Origin: Streptomyces sp. NBC_01314
Lineage (GTDB): Bacteria; Actinomycetota; Actinomycetes; Streptomycetales; Streptomycetaceae
DNA length: 64,000 nt
Assembly (NCBI RefSeq): GCF_041435215.1
Contig: NZ_CP108394.1
Location: 2,356,001 to 2,420,000 of the forward strand
Reading direction: 5' to 3'
How positions within the stretch are numbered: position 1 is the stretch's first letter; every line of letters starts with the position of its first letter. The notes below the pieces were generated by a model. The model was not told the DNA's origin. It was given only the letters and a program-made list of their open reading frames with translations, and made no database searches. Shown in pieces: positions 1 through 9,148 of this stretch. Made by a program: the position numbers and the translations under genes.

Positions 1-1637
1 CCTTCGGCTCGGGCGGCGGCACCTCCTCGTACGAGGAGATCGAGCACACCGACGTCATCGTGATGTGGGGCTCCAACGCCCGCTTCGCACACCCGATCTT
101 CTTCCAGCACGTGCTGAAGGGCATCCACAGCGGCGCCCGGATGTACGCGGTCGACCCGAGGCGGACGTCCACCGCCGAGTGGGCGGAGAGCTGGATGGGG
201 CTGAACGTCGGCACCGACATCCCGATGGCCCACGCGATCGGCCGGGAGATCATCCACGCGGGTCTCGCCAACAAGGCGTTCATCGAGCGGGCGACCACCG
301 GCTTCGACGAGTACAGGGCGCTCGTCGAACCGTGGACGCTGTCGCTGGCCGAGAAGGTGACGGGCGTACCGGCCGCCGCCATACGGCAGTTGGCGCACGC
401 GTACGGCCGAGCCGAGCGCGCCCAGCTGTGCTGGACGCTCGGCATCACCGAGCACCACAACGGCACCGACAACGTCCGCGCGCTGATCAACCTGTCGCTG
501 CTGACCGGCCATGTGGGCCGCTACGCCTCGGGGTTGCAGCCCCTGCGCGGCCAGAACAACGTACAGGGCGGCGGCGACATGGGCGCCATCCCCAACCGGC
601 TGCCCGGCTTCCAGGACATCCTCGACCCGGGCCACCGACTGAAGTTCGAGTCGGCGTGGGACACCGTCATCCAGCCGCACTACGGGCTGAACCTGACGGA
701 GATGTTCGAGGCCATGGAGGAGGGCTCGCTGAAGGCCGTGTACTGCATCGGGGAGAACCCCGCGCAGTCCGAGGCCGACAGCGAACAGGCCGTACGGCGG
801 ATGCGGGAGCTGGACTTCCTCGTCGTCCAGGACATCTTCCTGACGAAGACGGCCCAGCTGGCGGACGTCGTGCTGCCCGCGACCGCCGGGTGGGCGGAGA
901 CGGACGGCACGACCACCAACAGCGAACGCCGGGTGCAGCGGGTACGCCGTGCCGTCACCCCGCCCGGGGAGGCCCGCGAGGACATCGACATCATCTGCGA
1001 CCTGGCCTCGCGGCTCGGGCACGAGTGGAAGTACGCCGACGCCGAGGCCGTCTGGAACGAGCTGCGGTCGGTGTCGCCGGACCACTACGGGATGACGTAC
1101 GAGCGCCTCGCGCGGGAGCAGGGCATCCAGTGGCCCTGCCCGGACACCGACAGGCTCGAACCTCCGTACCTGCACGCCCGGTTGTGGGATCCCGACCCGG
1201 CGAACCGGGGCCGGCTCGCCCCCTTCGGGATCGTCCAGCACGATCCTCCGGTCGACCTGACGGACGAGCGGTTCCCGATCCGGCTCACCACCGGGCGGCG
1301 GCTGGACTCGTACAACACCGGTGTGCAGAGCGGCGGTTACGCCTCGCCGCTCAGGCGCGGGGAGTACATCGAGCTGTGCCCGGAGGACGCGGAGCGGTAC
1401 GGGGTCGTGGTGGGCGAGGAGGTCCAGGTGTCCTCGCGGCGCGGGTCGGTGGTGGCGCCGGTGTGGATCGACCTCGCCCTGCGGCCCGGCCTCGCCTTCA
1501 TGACCATGCACTTTCCCGACGAGGTGGACACCAACCAGCTGACGATCGAGGCGAACTGCCCGATCGCGGGCACGGCGGAGTTCAAGGCGTCGGCGATCCG
1601 GATCGAGAAGCTGCCCGTCGCGACCATCGTGAGGTGA
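1..1637 (+). CDS. Formate dehydrogenase, molybdopterin catalytic subunit (5' end outside window)
   Basis: Coding is already open at base 3 (FGSGGGTSSYEEIEHTDV...), so the gene starts upstream; 544 codons are visible. The protein follows the FdhF family closely: the loop RGQNNVQGGGDMGAIPN, the MGD-binding stretch around GENPAQSEADS, VVLPATAGWAETDGTTTNSE, and the C-terminal dinucleotide-binding domain ending in NCPIAGTAEFK. It should oxidise formate to CO2 at a Mo or W bis-MGD centre in the cytoplasm. The active-site Cys/Sec and any N-terminal 4Fe-4S domain lie before the window. Five bases separate its stop from the diaphorase gene, so the two are co-transcribed. Family is certain; NAD linkage is inferred from the neighbours. 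Confidence 0.93.
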   Translation, partial: FGSGGGTSSYEEIEHTDVIVMWGSNARFAHPIFFQHVLKGIHSGARMYAVDPRRTSTAEWAESWMGLNVGTDIPMAHAIGREIIHAGLANKAFIERATTGFDEYRALVEPWTLSLAEKVTGVPAAAIRQLAHAYGRAERAQLCWTLGITEHHNGTDNVRALINLSLLTGHVGRYASGLQPLRGQNNVQGGGDMGAIPNRLPGFQDILDPGHRLKFESAWDTVIQPHYGLNLTEMFEAMEEGSLKAVYCIGENPAQSEADSEQAVRRMRELDFLVVQDIFLTKTAQLADVVLPATAGWAETDGTTTNSERRVQRVRRAVTPPGEAREDIDIICDLASRLGHEWKYADAEAVWNELRSVSPDHYGMTYERLAREQGIQWPCPDTDRLEPPYLHARLWDPDPANRGRLAPFGIVQHDPPVDLTDERFPIRLTTGRRLDSYNTGVQSGGYASPLRRGEYIELCPEDAERYGVVVGEEVQVSSRRGSVVAPVWIDLALRPGLAFMTMHFPDEVDTNQLTIEANCPIAGTAEFKASAIRIEKLPVATIVR

Positions 1638-1642
1638 CGTAA

Positions 1643-3475
1643 GTGGACCTGCACTTCGGTGACAGCAAACCCACCGACGAGGAGAAGGCGGCGGTCGACG
1701 CGTTGCTCGGGCCGCCGGAATCCTCCTGGGAGGGCGCGGCCCGCGATGAGATGACGGCCGCCGATCTGCGGTGGGCGCGGGGCGGCCGGGCGGCCCGGGA
1801 GCGCCGTGACCTGCTGTTGCCGGGGCTGCACGCGATCAACGACCGGATCGGCTGGATCAGTGACGGCGCGCTGGACTATCTCTGCCGGCGGCTGACCGTG
1901 CCGCCGGCGGAGGCGTACGGCGTGGCTACCTTCTACGCGATGTTCTCGGTTCAGCCGCGCCCGGCGACCGTCCTGCACGTGTGCACGGACCTGGCGTGCG
2001 CGGCGGCCGGGGCGGCCGACCTGTGCGCCGGGATCGAGTCCCGCCTCGGCCTCGGCAGCGGCGTGAGCGTGGAGCGGAGTCCGTGTCTTGGGCTGTGCGA
2101 GCGGGCCCCGGCCGCCCTCGCCATCAAGGCCGGGGATCCGGTGCGTACGGCGGTGTCGGCGCCGGCGACCGTCGAGGCGGCCGTGCTCGCGGCGAGCGCG
2201 CCCGACTCGGCGGAGGAGGAGCCCCCTGCCGTCATGGCGGTCCCGCAGGCGGGTGGACCGGGGCTCACCCTCCTGTCCCGTATCGGCGTCGTGGACGCCA
2301 CCTCCCTCGACGACTACCGCGCGCACGGCGGCTACTCGGCCCTGCGGCGGGCCTTCGAGATCGGCCCCGCCGGCGTCATCCGGGAGGTCACCGACTCGGG
2401 CCTGGTCGGACGGGGCGGCGCCGCCTTCCCCACCGGACGGAAATGGCGGGCCACGGCGGAGCAGCCCGACCGTCCGCACTACCTCGTGTGCAACGCGGAC
2501 GAATCCGAGCCGGGGACCTTCAAGGACCGCGTGATCATGGAGGGCGACCCGTTCGCCCTGGTCGAGTCGATGACCATCGCCGCGTACGCGACCGGCGCGC
2601 ACCAGGGTTACCTGTACCTGCGGGGCGAGTATCCACGGGCCCTGCGCCGGCTGGAGCACGCCATCGCCCAGGCACGCGCCCGCGGCCTGCTCGGCGACGA
2701 CGTCCTCGGCCAGGGCTACGCCTTCGACATCGAGATCCGCCGGGGCGCGGGCGCCTACATCTGCGGCGAGGAGACGGCTCTGTTCAACTCCATCGAGGGC
2801 TACCGGGGCGAGCCCCGATCGAAGCCGCCGTTCCCCGTGGAGAAGGGCCTGTTCGGCAAGCCGACCGTGGAGAACAACGTCGAGACGCTGGTGAACGTCC
2901 TGCCGATCCTGACGACGGGCGCCCCGGCGTACGCGGCGATCGGCACCGGGCGGTCCACCGGGCCCAAGCTGTTCTGCGTGTCGGGGAGCGTGGACCGCCC
3001 CGGCGTCTACGAGCTGCCCTTCGGGGCGACGCTGGGCGATCTGCTCGCGCTCGCCGGGGTACGGGACCGGCTGCGGGCCGTCCTCCTCGGCGGCGCGGCC
3101 GGCGGCTTCGTACGCCCCGACGAGCTGGACATCCCACTCACCTTCGAAGGGACGCGGGAGGCGGGCACGACGCTCGGCTCGGGGGTCGTGATGGCCTTCG
3201 ACGACACGGTCCCGCTGCCCCGGCTGCTGCTGCGGATCGCGGAGTTCTTCCGGGACGAGTCCTGCGGTCAGTGCGTGCCGTGCCGGGTCGGGACCGTACG
3301 GCAGGAGGAGGCGCTGCACCGGATCGTCGAGCGGACCGGTGCGGCCGCGGCCGGTGACATCGCCCTGCTCAGGGAGGTCGGCCGCGCGATGCGGGACGCC
3401 TCGATCTGCGGTCTCGGGCAGACCGCGTGGAACGCAGTGGAATCCGCGATCGACCGCTTGGGGGCGTACGAATGA
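1643..3475 (+). CDS. NuoE-NuoF fusion, NADH-binding diaphorase subunit of formate dehydrogenase
   Basis: The 610-residue protein fuses a thioredoxin-like 2Fe-2S NuoE domain to a NuoF domain. The N-terminal cluster cysteines are C114/C119 (CTDLAC) and C148/C152 (CLGLC). The FMN/NADH site begins near residue 256 (GRGGAAFPTGRKW), with YICGEETALF further on. The 4Fe-4S motif SCGQCVPC places cysteines at 541, 544 and 547, with a fourth at 589. It would pass electrons from the formate-oxidising subunit to NAD+, as FdsB/FdsG do together in soluble NAD-dependent formate dehydrogenases. GTG at 1643 is preceded by GAGGTGA at a normal distance. The fusion of two normally separate subunits is seen directly. 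Confidence 0.92.
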   Translation: MDLHFGDSKPTDEEKAAVDALLGPPESSWEGAARDEMTAADLRWARGGRAARERRDLLLPGLHAINDRIGWISDGALDYLCRRLTVPPAEAYGVATFYAMFSVQPRPATVLHVCTDLACAAAGAADLCAGIESRLGLGSGVSVERSPCLGLCERAPAALAIKAGDPVRTAVSAPATVEAAVLAASAPDSAEEEPPAVMAVPQAGGPGLTLLSRIGVVDATSLDDYRAHGGYSALRRAFEIGPAGVIREVTDSGLVGRGGAAFPTGRKWRATAEQPDRPHYLVCNADESEPGTFKDRVIMEGDPFALVESMTIAAYATGAHQGYLYLRGEYPRALRRLEHAIAQARARGLLGDDVLGQGYAFDIEIRRGAGAYICGEETALFNSIEGYRGEPRSKPPFPVEKGLFGKPTVENNVETLVNVLPILTTGAPAYAAIGTGRSTGPKLFCVSGSVDRPGVYELPFGATLGDLLALAGVRDRLRAVLLGGAAGGFVRPDELDIPLTFEGTREAGTTLGSGVVMAFDDTVPLPRLLLRIAEFFRDESCGQCVPCRVGTVRQEEALHRIVERTGAAAAGDIALLREVGRAMRDASICGLGQTAWNAVESAIDRLGAYE

Positions 3476-3512
3476 CCACGCATCGCCGGACTCGCCGTAC
3501 CGGAGCCGCCGT

Positions 3513-4373
3513 ATGACCGTGATCCCGCTGGGAGTGCCGCGTCGCCTCCTGGAGTTCACCCTCGACGGGGAGCCGGTGCGCGCTCCCGAGGGCTCGACGA
3601 TCCTCGACGCCTGCCGGGCCGCCGGCAAGGACGTCCCCACCCTCTGCGAGGGCGACACGCTCGCCCCGAAGAACGCCTGCCGGGTCTGTGTCGTCGAGGT
3701 CGAGGGGGCCAGGACCCTCGTCCCGGCCTGCTCCCGCAAGGCCGAACCCGGCATGGAGGTGAAGACCGACACCGAGCGCGCCCGGCACAGCCGCAAGATC
3801 GTCCTCGAACTGCTCGCCTCCTCGGTCGACCTCTCGACGACCCCGCGGGTCGCCGGGTGGATCAAGGAGTACGAGGCGAAACCGGACCGCTTCGGCCCCG
3901 GCGCGGCCCGGCTGAACGAGGAGCCCAGGGTCGACAACGAGCTGTACGTGCGGGACTACGACAAGTGCATCCTGTGTTACAAGTGCGTGGACGCCTGCGG
4001 GGACCAGTGGCAGAACACGTTCGCGATCTCGGTCGTCGGGCGCGGTTTCGACGCGCGGATCGCCGTGGAGCACGACGCTCCCCTGACCGATTCGGCGTGC
4101 GTCTACTGCGGGAACTGCGTCGAGGTCTGTCCGACGGGCGCCCTGTCCTTCAAGTCGGAGTTCGACATGCGGGCGGCGGGCACCTGGGACGAGTCGGCGC
4201 AGACGGAGACGACCACGGTCTGCGCGTACTGCGGTGTGGGCTGCAACCTCACACTCCATGTGCAGGACAATGAGATCGTGAAGGTCACCTCGCCGCACGA
4301 CAACCCGGTGACCCACGGCAACCTCTGCATCAAGGGCCGCTTCGGCTACCAGCACGTACAGAACCGGGACTGA
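3513..4373 (+). CDS. Formate dehydrogenase iron-sulfur subunit (2Fe-2S, two 4Fe-4S, and Mo-type Fe4S4 domain)
   Basis: 286 residues from ATG 3513 (GGAG upstream). A plant-type 2Fe-2S domain has cysteines at 45, 56, 59 and 73. Two ferredoxin-like motifs follow ([14 protein letters not shown] and [14 protein letters not shown]). The C-terminus is the small Fe4S4 domain that normally begins a molybdopterin catalytic chain ([12 protein letters not shown] ... [10 protein letters not shown]) and the protein stops right after it. The layout equals the N-terminal third of FdsA/NuoG-type formate dehydrogenase subunits, so it probably relays electrons between the active site and the diaphorase. An upstream in-frame extension exists but has no homology. 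See the finding on the split arrangement. Confidence 0.88.
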   Translation: MTVIPLGVPRRLLEFTLDGEPVRAPEGSTILDACRAAGKDVPTLCEGDTLAPKNACRVCVVEVEGARTLVPACSRKAEPGMEVKTDTERARHSRKIVLELLASSVDLSTTPRVAGWIKEYEAKPDRFGPGAARLNEEPRVDNELYVRDYDKCILCYKCVDACGDQWQNTFAISVVGRGFDARIAVEHDAPLTDSACVYCGNCVEVCPTGALSFKSEFDMRAAGTWDESAQTETTTVCAYCGVGCNLTLHVQDNEIVKVTSPHDNPVTHGNLCIKGRFGYQHVQNRD

Positions 4374-4381
4374 GACACGAC

Positions 4382-5245
4382 ATGGGACGAGTCACGGAAC
4401 GACGCAAGGTGATCCGCATCCGGGACGGCGCGGTCACCACGCGCCCGGACACCCTCGTGGCCGAGGAACCGATGGAGATCCGGCTGAACGGCAAGCCGCT
4501 CGCGATCACCATGCGCACCCCGGGCGACGACTTCGCGCTGGCGGCGGGGTTCCTGGTCAGCGAGGGCGTCCTCGCCGAACAGTCGGACCTGCAGAACATC
4601 GTCTACTGCGCGGGCGCGACCGTGGACGGCTCGAACACGTACAACGTGGTGGACGTGCGGACGGCACCGGGGGTCGTCATCCCCGACATCACGCTCGAAC
4701 GGAACGTGTACACGACCTCGTCCTGCGGGCTGTGCGGCAAGGCGTCGCTGGACTCGGTCCGGACGACCGCCCGCTGGGCCATCGACGACACGCACGGCGG
4801 TGACGCTCCCCCGGTCCGCCTCGATCCCGAGTTCCTCGCGAGCCTCCCCGACCGGCTCCGCGCGGCGCAGCGGGTCTTCGACCGGACCGGGGGTCTGCAC
4901 GCGGCGGCCCTGTTCGGCGAGGACGGCGAGCTGCTCGACGTACGGGAGGACGTGGGGCGGCACAACGCGGTGGACAAGCTGGTGGGGCGGGCCCTGCAGA
5001 GCGGGTCGCTGCCGTTGTCCCGTGCGGTGCTGCTGGTGTCGGGGCGGGCCTCGTTCGAGCTGGCGCAGAAGGCGGTGATGGCGGGGATTCCGGTGCTGGC
5101 GGCGGTGTCGGCGCCGTCCTCGCTCGCGGTCGACCTGGCGGCGGAGACCGGGCTGACCCTGGTGGGCTTCCTGCGGGGCGCCTCCATGAACGTGTACGCG
5201 GGCGAGCACCGGATCGCTCTGCGGGCCGCGGCCGACCAGGGCTGA
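4382..5245 (+). CDS. fdhD: Formate dehydrogenase accessory sulfurtransferase FdhD
   Basis: 287 residues, 8 bp after the iron-sulfur subunit. The FdhD active-site loop SSCGLCGK is present (C115 and C118), as are the conserved stretch [14 protein letters not shown] [14 protein letters not shown] and the C-terminal [12 protein letters not shown] and [12 protein letters not shown] motifs. In the family, FdhD carries sulfur from a cysteine desulfurase to the molybdenum cofactor of formate dehydrogenase, which is needed for activity. Being last in the fdh operon fits this maturation role. The length is normal for the family. Confidence 0.96.
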   Translation: MGRVTERRKVIRIRDGAVTTRPDTLVAEEPMEIRLNGKPLAITMRTPGDDFALAAGFLVSEGVLAEQSDLQNIVYCAGATVDGSNTYNVVDVRTAPGVVIPDITLERNVYTTSSCGLCGKASLDSVRTTARWAIDDTHGGDAPPVRLDPEFLASLPDRLRAAQRVFDRTGGLHAAALFGEDGELLDVREDVGRHNAVDKLVGRALQSGSLPLSRAVLLVSGRASFELAQKAVMAGIPVLAAVSAPSSLAVDLAAETGLTLVGFLRGASMNVYAGEHRIALRAAADQG

Positions 5246-5602
5246 GCGGCTCCCCGCGTCCACGACGGTGGGGCCCCTGGCGGGGAGCGCCCCCTGCGCC
5301 GGGGGCTCCGCCGGTTCGACCGCCGGGCACGCGTCATTGGTTCACTGGTGCGTTGCCGGGTGTGGGTGGGTGGGGCTTCTCGCGCAGTTCCCCGCGCCCC
5401 TGAGAAGCGGGGCCACGCCCCGGATTTTCGGGTCCGCGGGGCCGTGCCCTTGTCCTTGAGGGGCGCGGGGAACTGCGCGAGCAACCACGACGTACCCGCA
5501 GGCGCCGCCGAACCGAACCCCCGAGCTCTTCTGCGAGGTTCGGCGGCGCGATCCCACGACTGCCCATGGACCGGATCGACGCAGGCAACTAACGTCCCTT
5601 CC
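5246..5602. repeat. Intergenic region with dispersed-repeat inverted pair
   Basis: No gene is visible here. Bases 5379-5401 and 5459-5481 are perfect 23-bp inverted copies of an element with core GCAGTTCCCCGCGCCCCT, separated by 57 bp. A longer flank (about 5348-5410, including GCCGGGTGTGGGTGGGTGG) is shared with elements near 33185 and 35469. RNA from either strand could fold into a long hairpin, so the pair may also terminate transcription after fdhD. Confidence 0.85.
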
Positions 5603-5605
5603 GTG
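5590..5605 (+). promoter_or_regulatory. Possible leaderless promoter (-10 TAACGT) for the beta-propeller gene
   Basis: TAACGT at 5590-5595 fits the Streptomyces -10 pattern TANNNT and lies 7 nt before GTG 5603, where no Shine-Dalgarno sequence is seen. Transcription would begin at about the start codon. No good -35 is visible. This is inferred only from spacing. Confidence 0.4.
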
Positions 5606-6838
5606 CCCGACGACGCAGGAGCACGACAGCGGACGGGGGCCGGACCGGTCCTCGTCCTGGCGCTGGTCCTGGCCCTCGCGGCCGTGCTGCTCACCGCCCT
5701 CCCGGACGACGACCGGGAGGGCGGCACCGCCTGCACGGCCCGTACGGTCCGGGGCTGGGACCCGGACGCGGCCCTGACCGGCGAGTTCACCCGGTACGGC
5801 GACGACGCCACCCGCACCGACGACTGGACCGGCGGCGACGGCACCCACTCGGTGCGGCTCCCGGACGGGCGGGTCCTGTGGCTGTTCTCCGACACCTATC
5901 TGGGCCAGGTGCACCCACCGCCCAACCCGGCGGGCGAGTCCGTGGCCTGGCGGGACCTCGCGACGCCCCTGGTGCGCAACTCGGCCGTGGTGATGTCCCC
6001 TTCGGGCCGCCTCGAATCCACCCTCCCCGCACCCGTCTTCCCGGACCCGGCCCCGCAGCACTGGCGCTGGCCGGTGGCCGCCCGGGTCGAGCCCCGCTCC
6101 CCCGGCTCGGACGAGAAGGTCGTACGGGTGCTGCTGTGGACGCGTACGGCGGGGCGCTCCCCGTGGATCTACGGGGTGCCCACCGCGACGGAGGTCGCCA
6201 CGCTGTCGCTGCCCGGTCTGCGGCTGGAGGGGATCACGACGGTGCTGGACCAGGCGTCGGTCGCCGATCCGGCCCGGCGGGTGCTGTTCGGGACGACGGC
6301 CGTGGACGCGGGCGACTGGACGTACGTCTTCGGCGGCACCGACGCCCAGGCCGCGTCCCGCCCGACCTCGCACGCGTATGTCGCCCGGGTGCCGCGGGGT
6401 CGGCTCGGGGAGCCGGGGGCGTGGGAGTACTGGGACGGCTCGCGGTGGGCGGTGCGGGGGCGGCCTGCGGCGGTGCTGGGGAACGGGGAGGACAAGGGGG
6501 TGGGCAGCGCCTTCACCGTCGTACGGGACGGGCGTACGTACGTGCTGTTCACCATGGCCGCCGGGACCGAGGGGCTGACGACCGTGACCGCGTACTGGGC
6601 CTGCTCCCCGGCCGGGCCCTGGCACGGGCCCACCAGGGGCTTCAGCCCGCCGCTGCCGGGCGGCGGGGTCGCGGCGTACAACCCGCAGGCGCACGAGGCG
6701 GTCGACGACGGGCGGTTGGTGCTCAGCTACGACGTCAACTGGCTGGACGCCGACGCCGCGGCGGCACAGGTGAACATCACGCGGAACGTGTCCCTGTACC
6801 GACCGCGGTTCGTATCGCTTCGTCTCGCGGCTCCGTGA
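5603..6838 (+). CDS. Membrane-anchored or secreted DUF4185/DUF5005-like beta-propeller protein
   Basis: 411 residues from GTG 5603. Residues about 12-34 (GPVLVLALVLALAAVLLTAL) form a signal anchor. The rest resembles the five-bladed propeller families related to GH43/GH117, with LPDGRVLWLFSDTYLG near the start and repeated W-F-G/Y blade signatures (WTYVFGGTD, GSAFTVVRDGRTYVLFTMA, AYNPQAHEAVDDGRLVLSY). It probably acts outside the membrane; the substrate is unknown. The reading frame is open further upstream across the dispersed repeat, but that part has no protein-like composition, hence the later start. Its 3' end overlaps the 3' end of the opposing transporter gene by 62 bp. Confidence 0.7.
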   Translation: MPDDAGARQRTGAGPVLVLALVLALAAVLLTALPDDDREGGTACTARTVRGWDPDAALTGEFTRYGDDATRTDDWTGGDGTHSVRLPDGRVLWLFSDTYLGQVHPPPNPAGESVAWRDLATPLVRNSAVVMSPSGRLESTLPAPVFPDPAPQHWRWPVAARVEPRSPGSDEKVVRVLLWTRTAGRSPWIYGVPTATEVATLSLPGLRLEGITTVLDQASVADPARRVLFGTTAVDAGDWTYVFGGTDAQAASRPTSHAYVARVPRGRLGEPGAWEYWDGSRWAVRGRPAAVLGNGEDKGVGSAFTVVRDGRTYVLFTMAAGTEGLTTVTAYWACSPAGPWHGPTRGFSPPLPGGGVAAYNPQAHEAVDDGRLVLSYDVNWLDADAAAAQVNITRNVSLYRPRFVSLRLAAP

Positions 6839-7874
6839 CCGCCGGCTCCAGCGGGTCGTGGGCGCGGCGTTTGGCGATGACCGCGCAGACCATCAGCTGC
6901 ATCTGGTGGAACAGCATCAGCGGCAGCACGGCGAGGGAGGCCTCGGGGCCGAACAGGACGCTCGCCATGGGCAGTCCGGAGGCGAGGGACTTCTTGGAGC
7001 CGGCGAACTGGATGGCGATCCGGTCCGCCCGGTCGAAGCGCAGGGCCTTGGCGCCGTACCAGGTGAGCAGCAGCATCACCGCGAGCAGCACGGCCTCGAC
7101 GACGAGGAGTCCGCCGAGCCGCAGCGGGCTGACCTGGCTCCAGATCCCGCGCACCATGCCCTCGCCGAACGCGACGTAGACGACGAGCAGGATCGAGCCC
7201 CGGTCGACGAGGCCGAGGATCTGCTTGTGCCGGGCGATGAAGCCGCCGATCCAGCGGCGGGCCAGTTGCCCGGCGGCGAACGGAACCAGCAGCTGGAGCA
7301 CGATCTTCACCAGCGCGTCGGTGGAGAAGCCGCCGGCGCTGCCGCCGAGCAGGGTCGCCGCGAGCAGCGGGGTGATGACGATGCCCGCGAGGGAGGAGAA
7401 GGAGCCCGCGCAGATCGCGGCGGGCACGTTGCCCCGGGCCATCGAGGTGAAGGCGATCGACGACTGGATGGTCGACGGGACGAGGGTGAGGAAGAGCAGC
7501 CCCGTGTAGAGGGAGTGGCTGAGGAAGACCGGTTCGAGGCCGCGGGCCGCCAGGCCCAGCAGCGGGAAGACCACGAACGTGCACGCCAGGACCGTGAGGT
7601 GGAGCCGCCAGTGCTTGAGGCCGTCGAGTGCCTCGCGGGTGGAGAGGCGGGCGCCGTAGAGGAAGAAGAGGAAGGCGATCGCGGCCGTGGACGCGCCCGA
7701 CGCGACCTCGGCGGCCGTACCCCGCGCCGGGAGGAGCGCCGCGATGCCCACGGTCCCGAGCAACAGCAGGATGTAGGGGTCGATCGGCATCCAGCTCGGC
7801 CACTTCAGGCGTTTCACGGTGCTCCACGTGCTGTCGATGAGAGTGCGTTCGGGGCCCGGAAGGCCCCCCTCCAT
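6777..7874 (-). CDS. Bile acid:sodium symporter-family transporter (SBF-like, YfeH type)
   Basis: 365 residues with about ten hydrophobic segments beginning at MPIDPYILLLLGTVGIAALL. The family core is present: LFFLYGARLSTREAL, VPSTIQSSIAFTSMARGN and FAGSKKSLASGLPMASVLF, which match SBF-like (PF13593) proteins such as YfeH. These are predicted organic-anion or metabolite transporters in the cytoplasmic membrane; the substrate cannot be read from sequence. ATG 7874 has GGGGAGG just upstream; ATG 7916 is a less likely start. The gene is divergent from a LysR regulator, which suggests that LysR controls it. Confidence 0.85.
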   Translation of the reverse strand: MEGGLPGPERTLIDSTWSTVKRLKWPSWMPIDPYILLLLGTVGIAALLPARGTAAEVASGASTAAIAFLFFLYGARLSTREALDGLKHWRLHLTVLACTFVVFPLLGLAARGLEPVFLSHSLYTGLLFLTLVPSTIQSSIAFTSMARGNVPAAICAGSFSSLAGIVITPLLAATLLGGSAGGFSTDALVKIVLQLLVPFAAGQLARRWIGGFIARHKQILGLVDRGSILLVVYVAFGEGMVRGIWSQVSPLRLGGLLVVEAVLLAVMLLLTWYGAKALRFDRADRIAIQFAGSKKSLASGLPMASVLFGPEASLAVLPLMLFHQMQLMVCAVIAKRRAHDPLEPAVTEPRDEAIRTAVGTGTRSA

Positions 7875-7946
7875 CGTCCTCCCCGGACCCTTGATCGGGA
7901 ATCCGTCATACCGCACTGACTGTCATCACGTTCTCCGATAAGCCGG

Positions 7947-7962
7947 TAGGGTGGCGATCGTG
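7947..7962 (+). promoter_or_regulatory. Possible leaderless promoter (-10 TAGGGT) for the LysR gene
   Basis: TAGGGT at 7947-7952 places a predicted transcription start at GTG 7960. No Shine-Dalgarno sequence precedes either candidate GTG. The hexamer overlaps the alternative GTG at 7951, which argues for 7960 as the true start if the promoter is real. Confidence 0.4.
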
Positions 7963-8835
7963 TACGAGCCCTCTCATCTGCGCACCTTCCTCGCCGTGGC
8001 CCAGACGCTGAGCTTCACTCAGGCCGCCCGGCGGCTGGGGCTGCGTCAGTCCACGGTCAGCCAGCATGTGCGCCGTCTGGAGGACGCGGCCGGGCGGCAG
8101 TTGTTCTCGCGGGACACGCACTCCGTGGAGCTGACGGAGGACGGCGAGGCCATGCTCGGGTTCGCCCGGCGGCTCCTGGAGGTGCACGAGCAGGCGACGG
8201 CGTTCTTCACCGGGACCCGGCTGCGCGGGCGGCTGCGCTTCGGCGCGTCCGAGGACTTCGTGCTCACCCGGCTCCCGGAGATCCTGGAGGCCTTCCGGCA
8301 CGACCATCCCGAGGTGGATCTGGAGCTGACCGTCGAGCTGTCGGGCACGCTGCACGAGCAGCTCACGGCGGGCAAGCTCGACCTGGTGCTGGCGAAGCGG
8401 CGCCCGCAGGACCCACGCGGCGAACCCGTCTGGACGGACAGGCTCGTCTGGATCGGCGCGGAGCGGCTCCGCGTCGACCCCGACCGCCCGGTCCCGCTGA
8501 TCGCCTATCCGCCGCCGGGCATCACGCGCGCCCTGGCCCTGGAGGCGCTGGAGCGCGAGGGCCGCTCCTGGCGCATCGCCTGCACGAGCGGAAGCCTCAA
8601 CGGACTCATCGCCGCCGCCCGCGCGGGCCTCGGCGTGATGGCGCATTCCCGTCGCCTGGTGCCTCCCGGTCTGGTCCGTGTCCCGGAGCGGGCCGGGCTG
8701 CCGGAACTCGGCGAGGTCGACTTCGTCGTCGTCCACGGCCGGCGCCCGGGCGCGGCGGCGGGCGCGGCGGACGCCCTCGCGGCGGCCATCCTCTCCGGCG
8801 GCGACCGGCTCCACGGCCGGGCGCGAGGGGCGTGA
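7960..8835 (+). CDS. LysR-family transcriptional regulator
   Basis: 291 residues from GTG 7960 (MYEPSHLRTFLAVAQTL). The N-terminal winged helix-turn-helix is textbook LysR (SFTQAARRLGLRQSTVSQHV, then RLEDAAGRQLFSRDTHSVEL). The effector domain starts near residue 90 (LRGRLRFGASEDFVLTRLPE). A GTG nine bases upstream would add only three residues. Divergence from the SBF-like transporter at a distance of about 85 bp is the classic layout of a LysR regulator and its target, so it likely controls uptake of that transporter's substrate and its own gene. Confidence 0.92.
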   Translation: MYEPSHLRTFLAVAQTLSFTQAARRLGLRQSTVSQHVRRLEDAAGRQLFSRDTHSVELTEDGEAMLGFARRLLEVHEQATAFFTGTRLRGRLRFGASEDFVLTRLPEILEAFRHDHPEVDLELTVELSGTLHEQLTAGKLDLVLAKRRPQDPRGEPVWTDRLVWIGAERLRVDPDRPVPLIAYPPPGITRALALEALEREGRSWRIACTSGSLNGLIAAARAGLGVMAHSRRLVPPGLVRVPERAGLPELGEVDFVVVHGRRPGAAAGAADALAAAILSGGDRLHGRARGA

Positions 8836-9148
8836 CAGGGGACGGTCTCCCTCGCGTCGGCGTCCCGGCTCCACCGGCGCGTCAAACGTGAGCGGTGTTC
8901 GCGTTTCCCCAGGCCAGACCGTGTTCGCGGGGACGCGCACCGTGACCGGGGCGTGCGGGTTCGGTGGAGATTGCCCTCACGGAACTTACTGCGGCGTCAG
9001 GCATCGTGCCGGAGACCTCCCCATCTGCGGGTGTTTTTCGGCACCGACTCGTGTCACCCATTCCAATGCGCCCCCTCCACAACCCTCCCGTCCGTTCCCG
9101 TGGTGAGGTAGCTTTCACGCGCTGTGCGGAGCGCCACGAGGAGCGGGT
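8836..9148. other. 313-bp intergenic stretch, no gene seen
   Basis: This separates two genes on the same strand. No credible ORF, hairpin terminator or strong -35/-10 pair is visible. A weak TAGCTT hexamer at 9109-9114 could serve the acyl-CoA synthetase. GAGGAG at 9138-9143 is that gene's ribosome-binding site. Confidence 0.5.

Noticed and set aside
1337..3937. 866-codon open frame on the minus strand across the formate dehydrogenase operon
   Set aside because: It lies antisense to three well-recognised genes. Long antisense open frames are expected in DNA with very GC-rich third codon positions, and the translation is low-complexity Arg/Ala/Gly/Pro.
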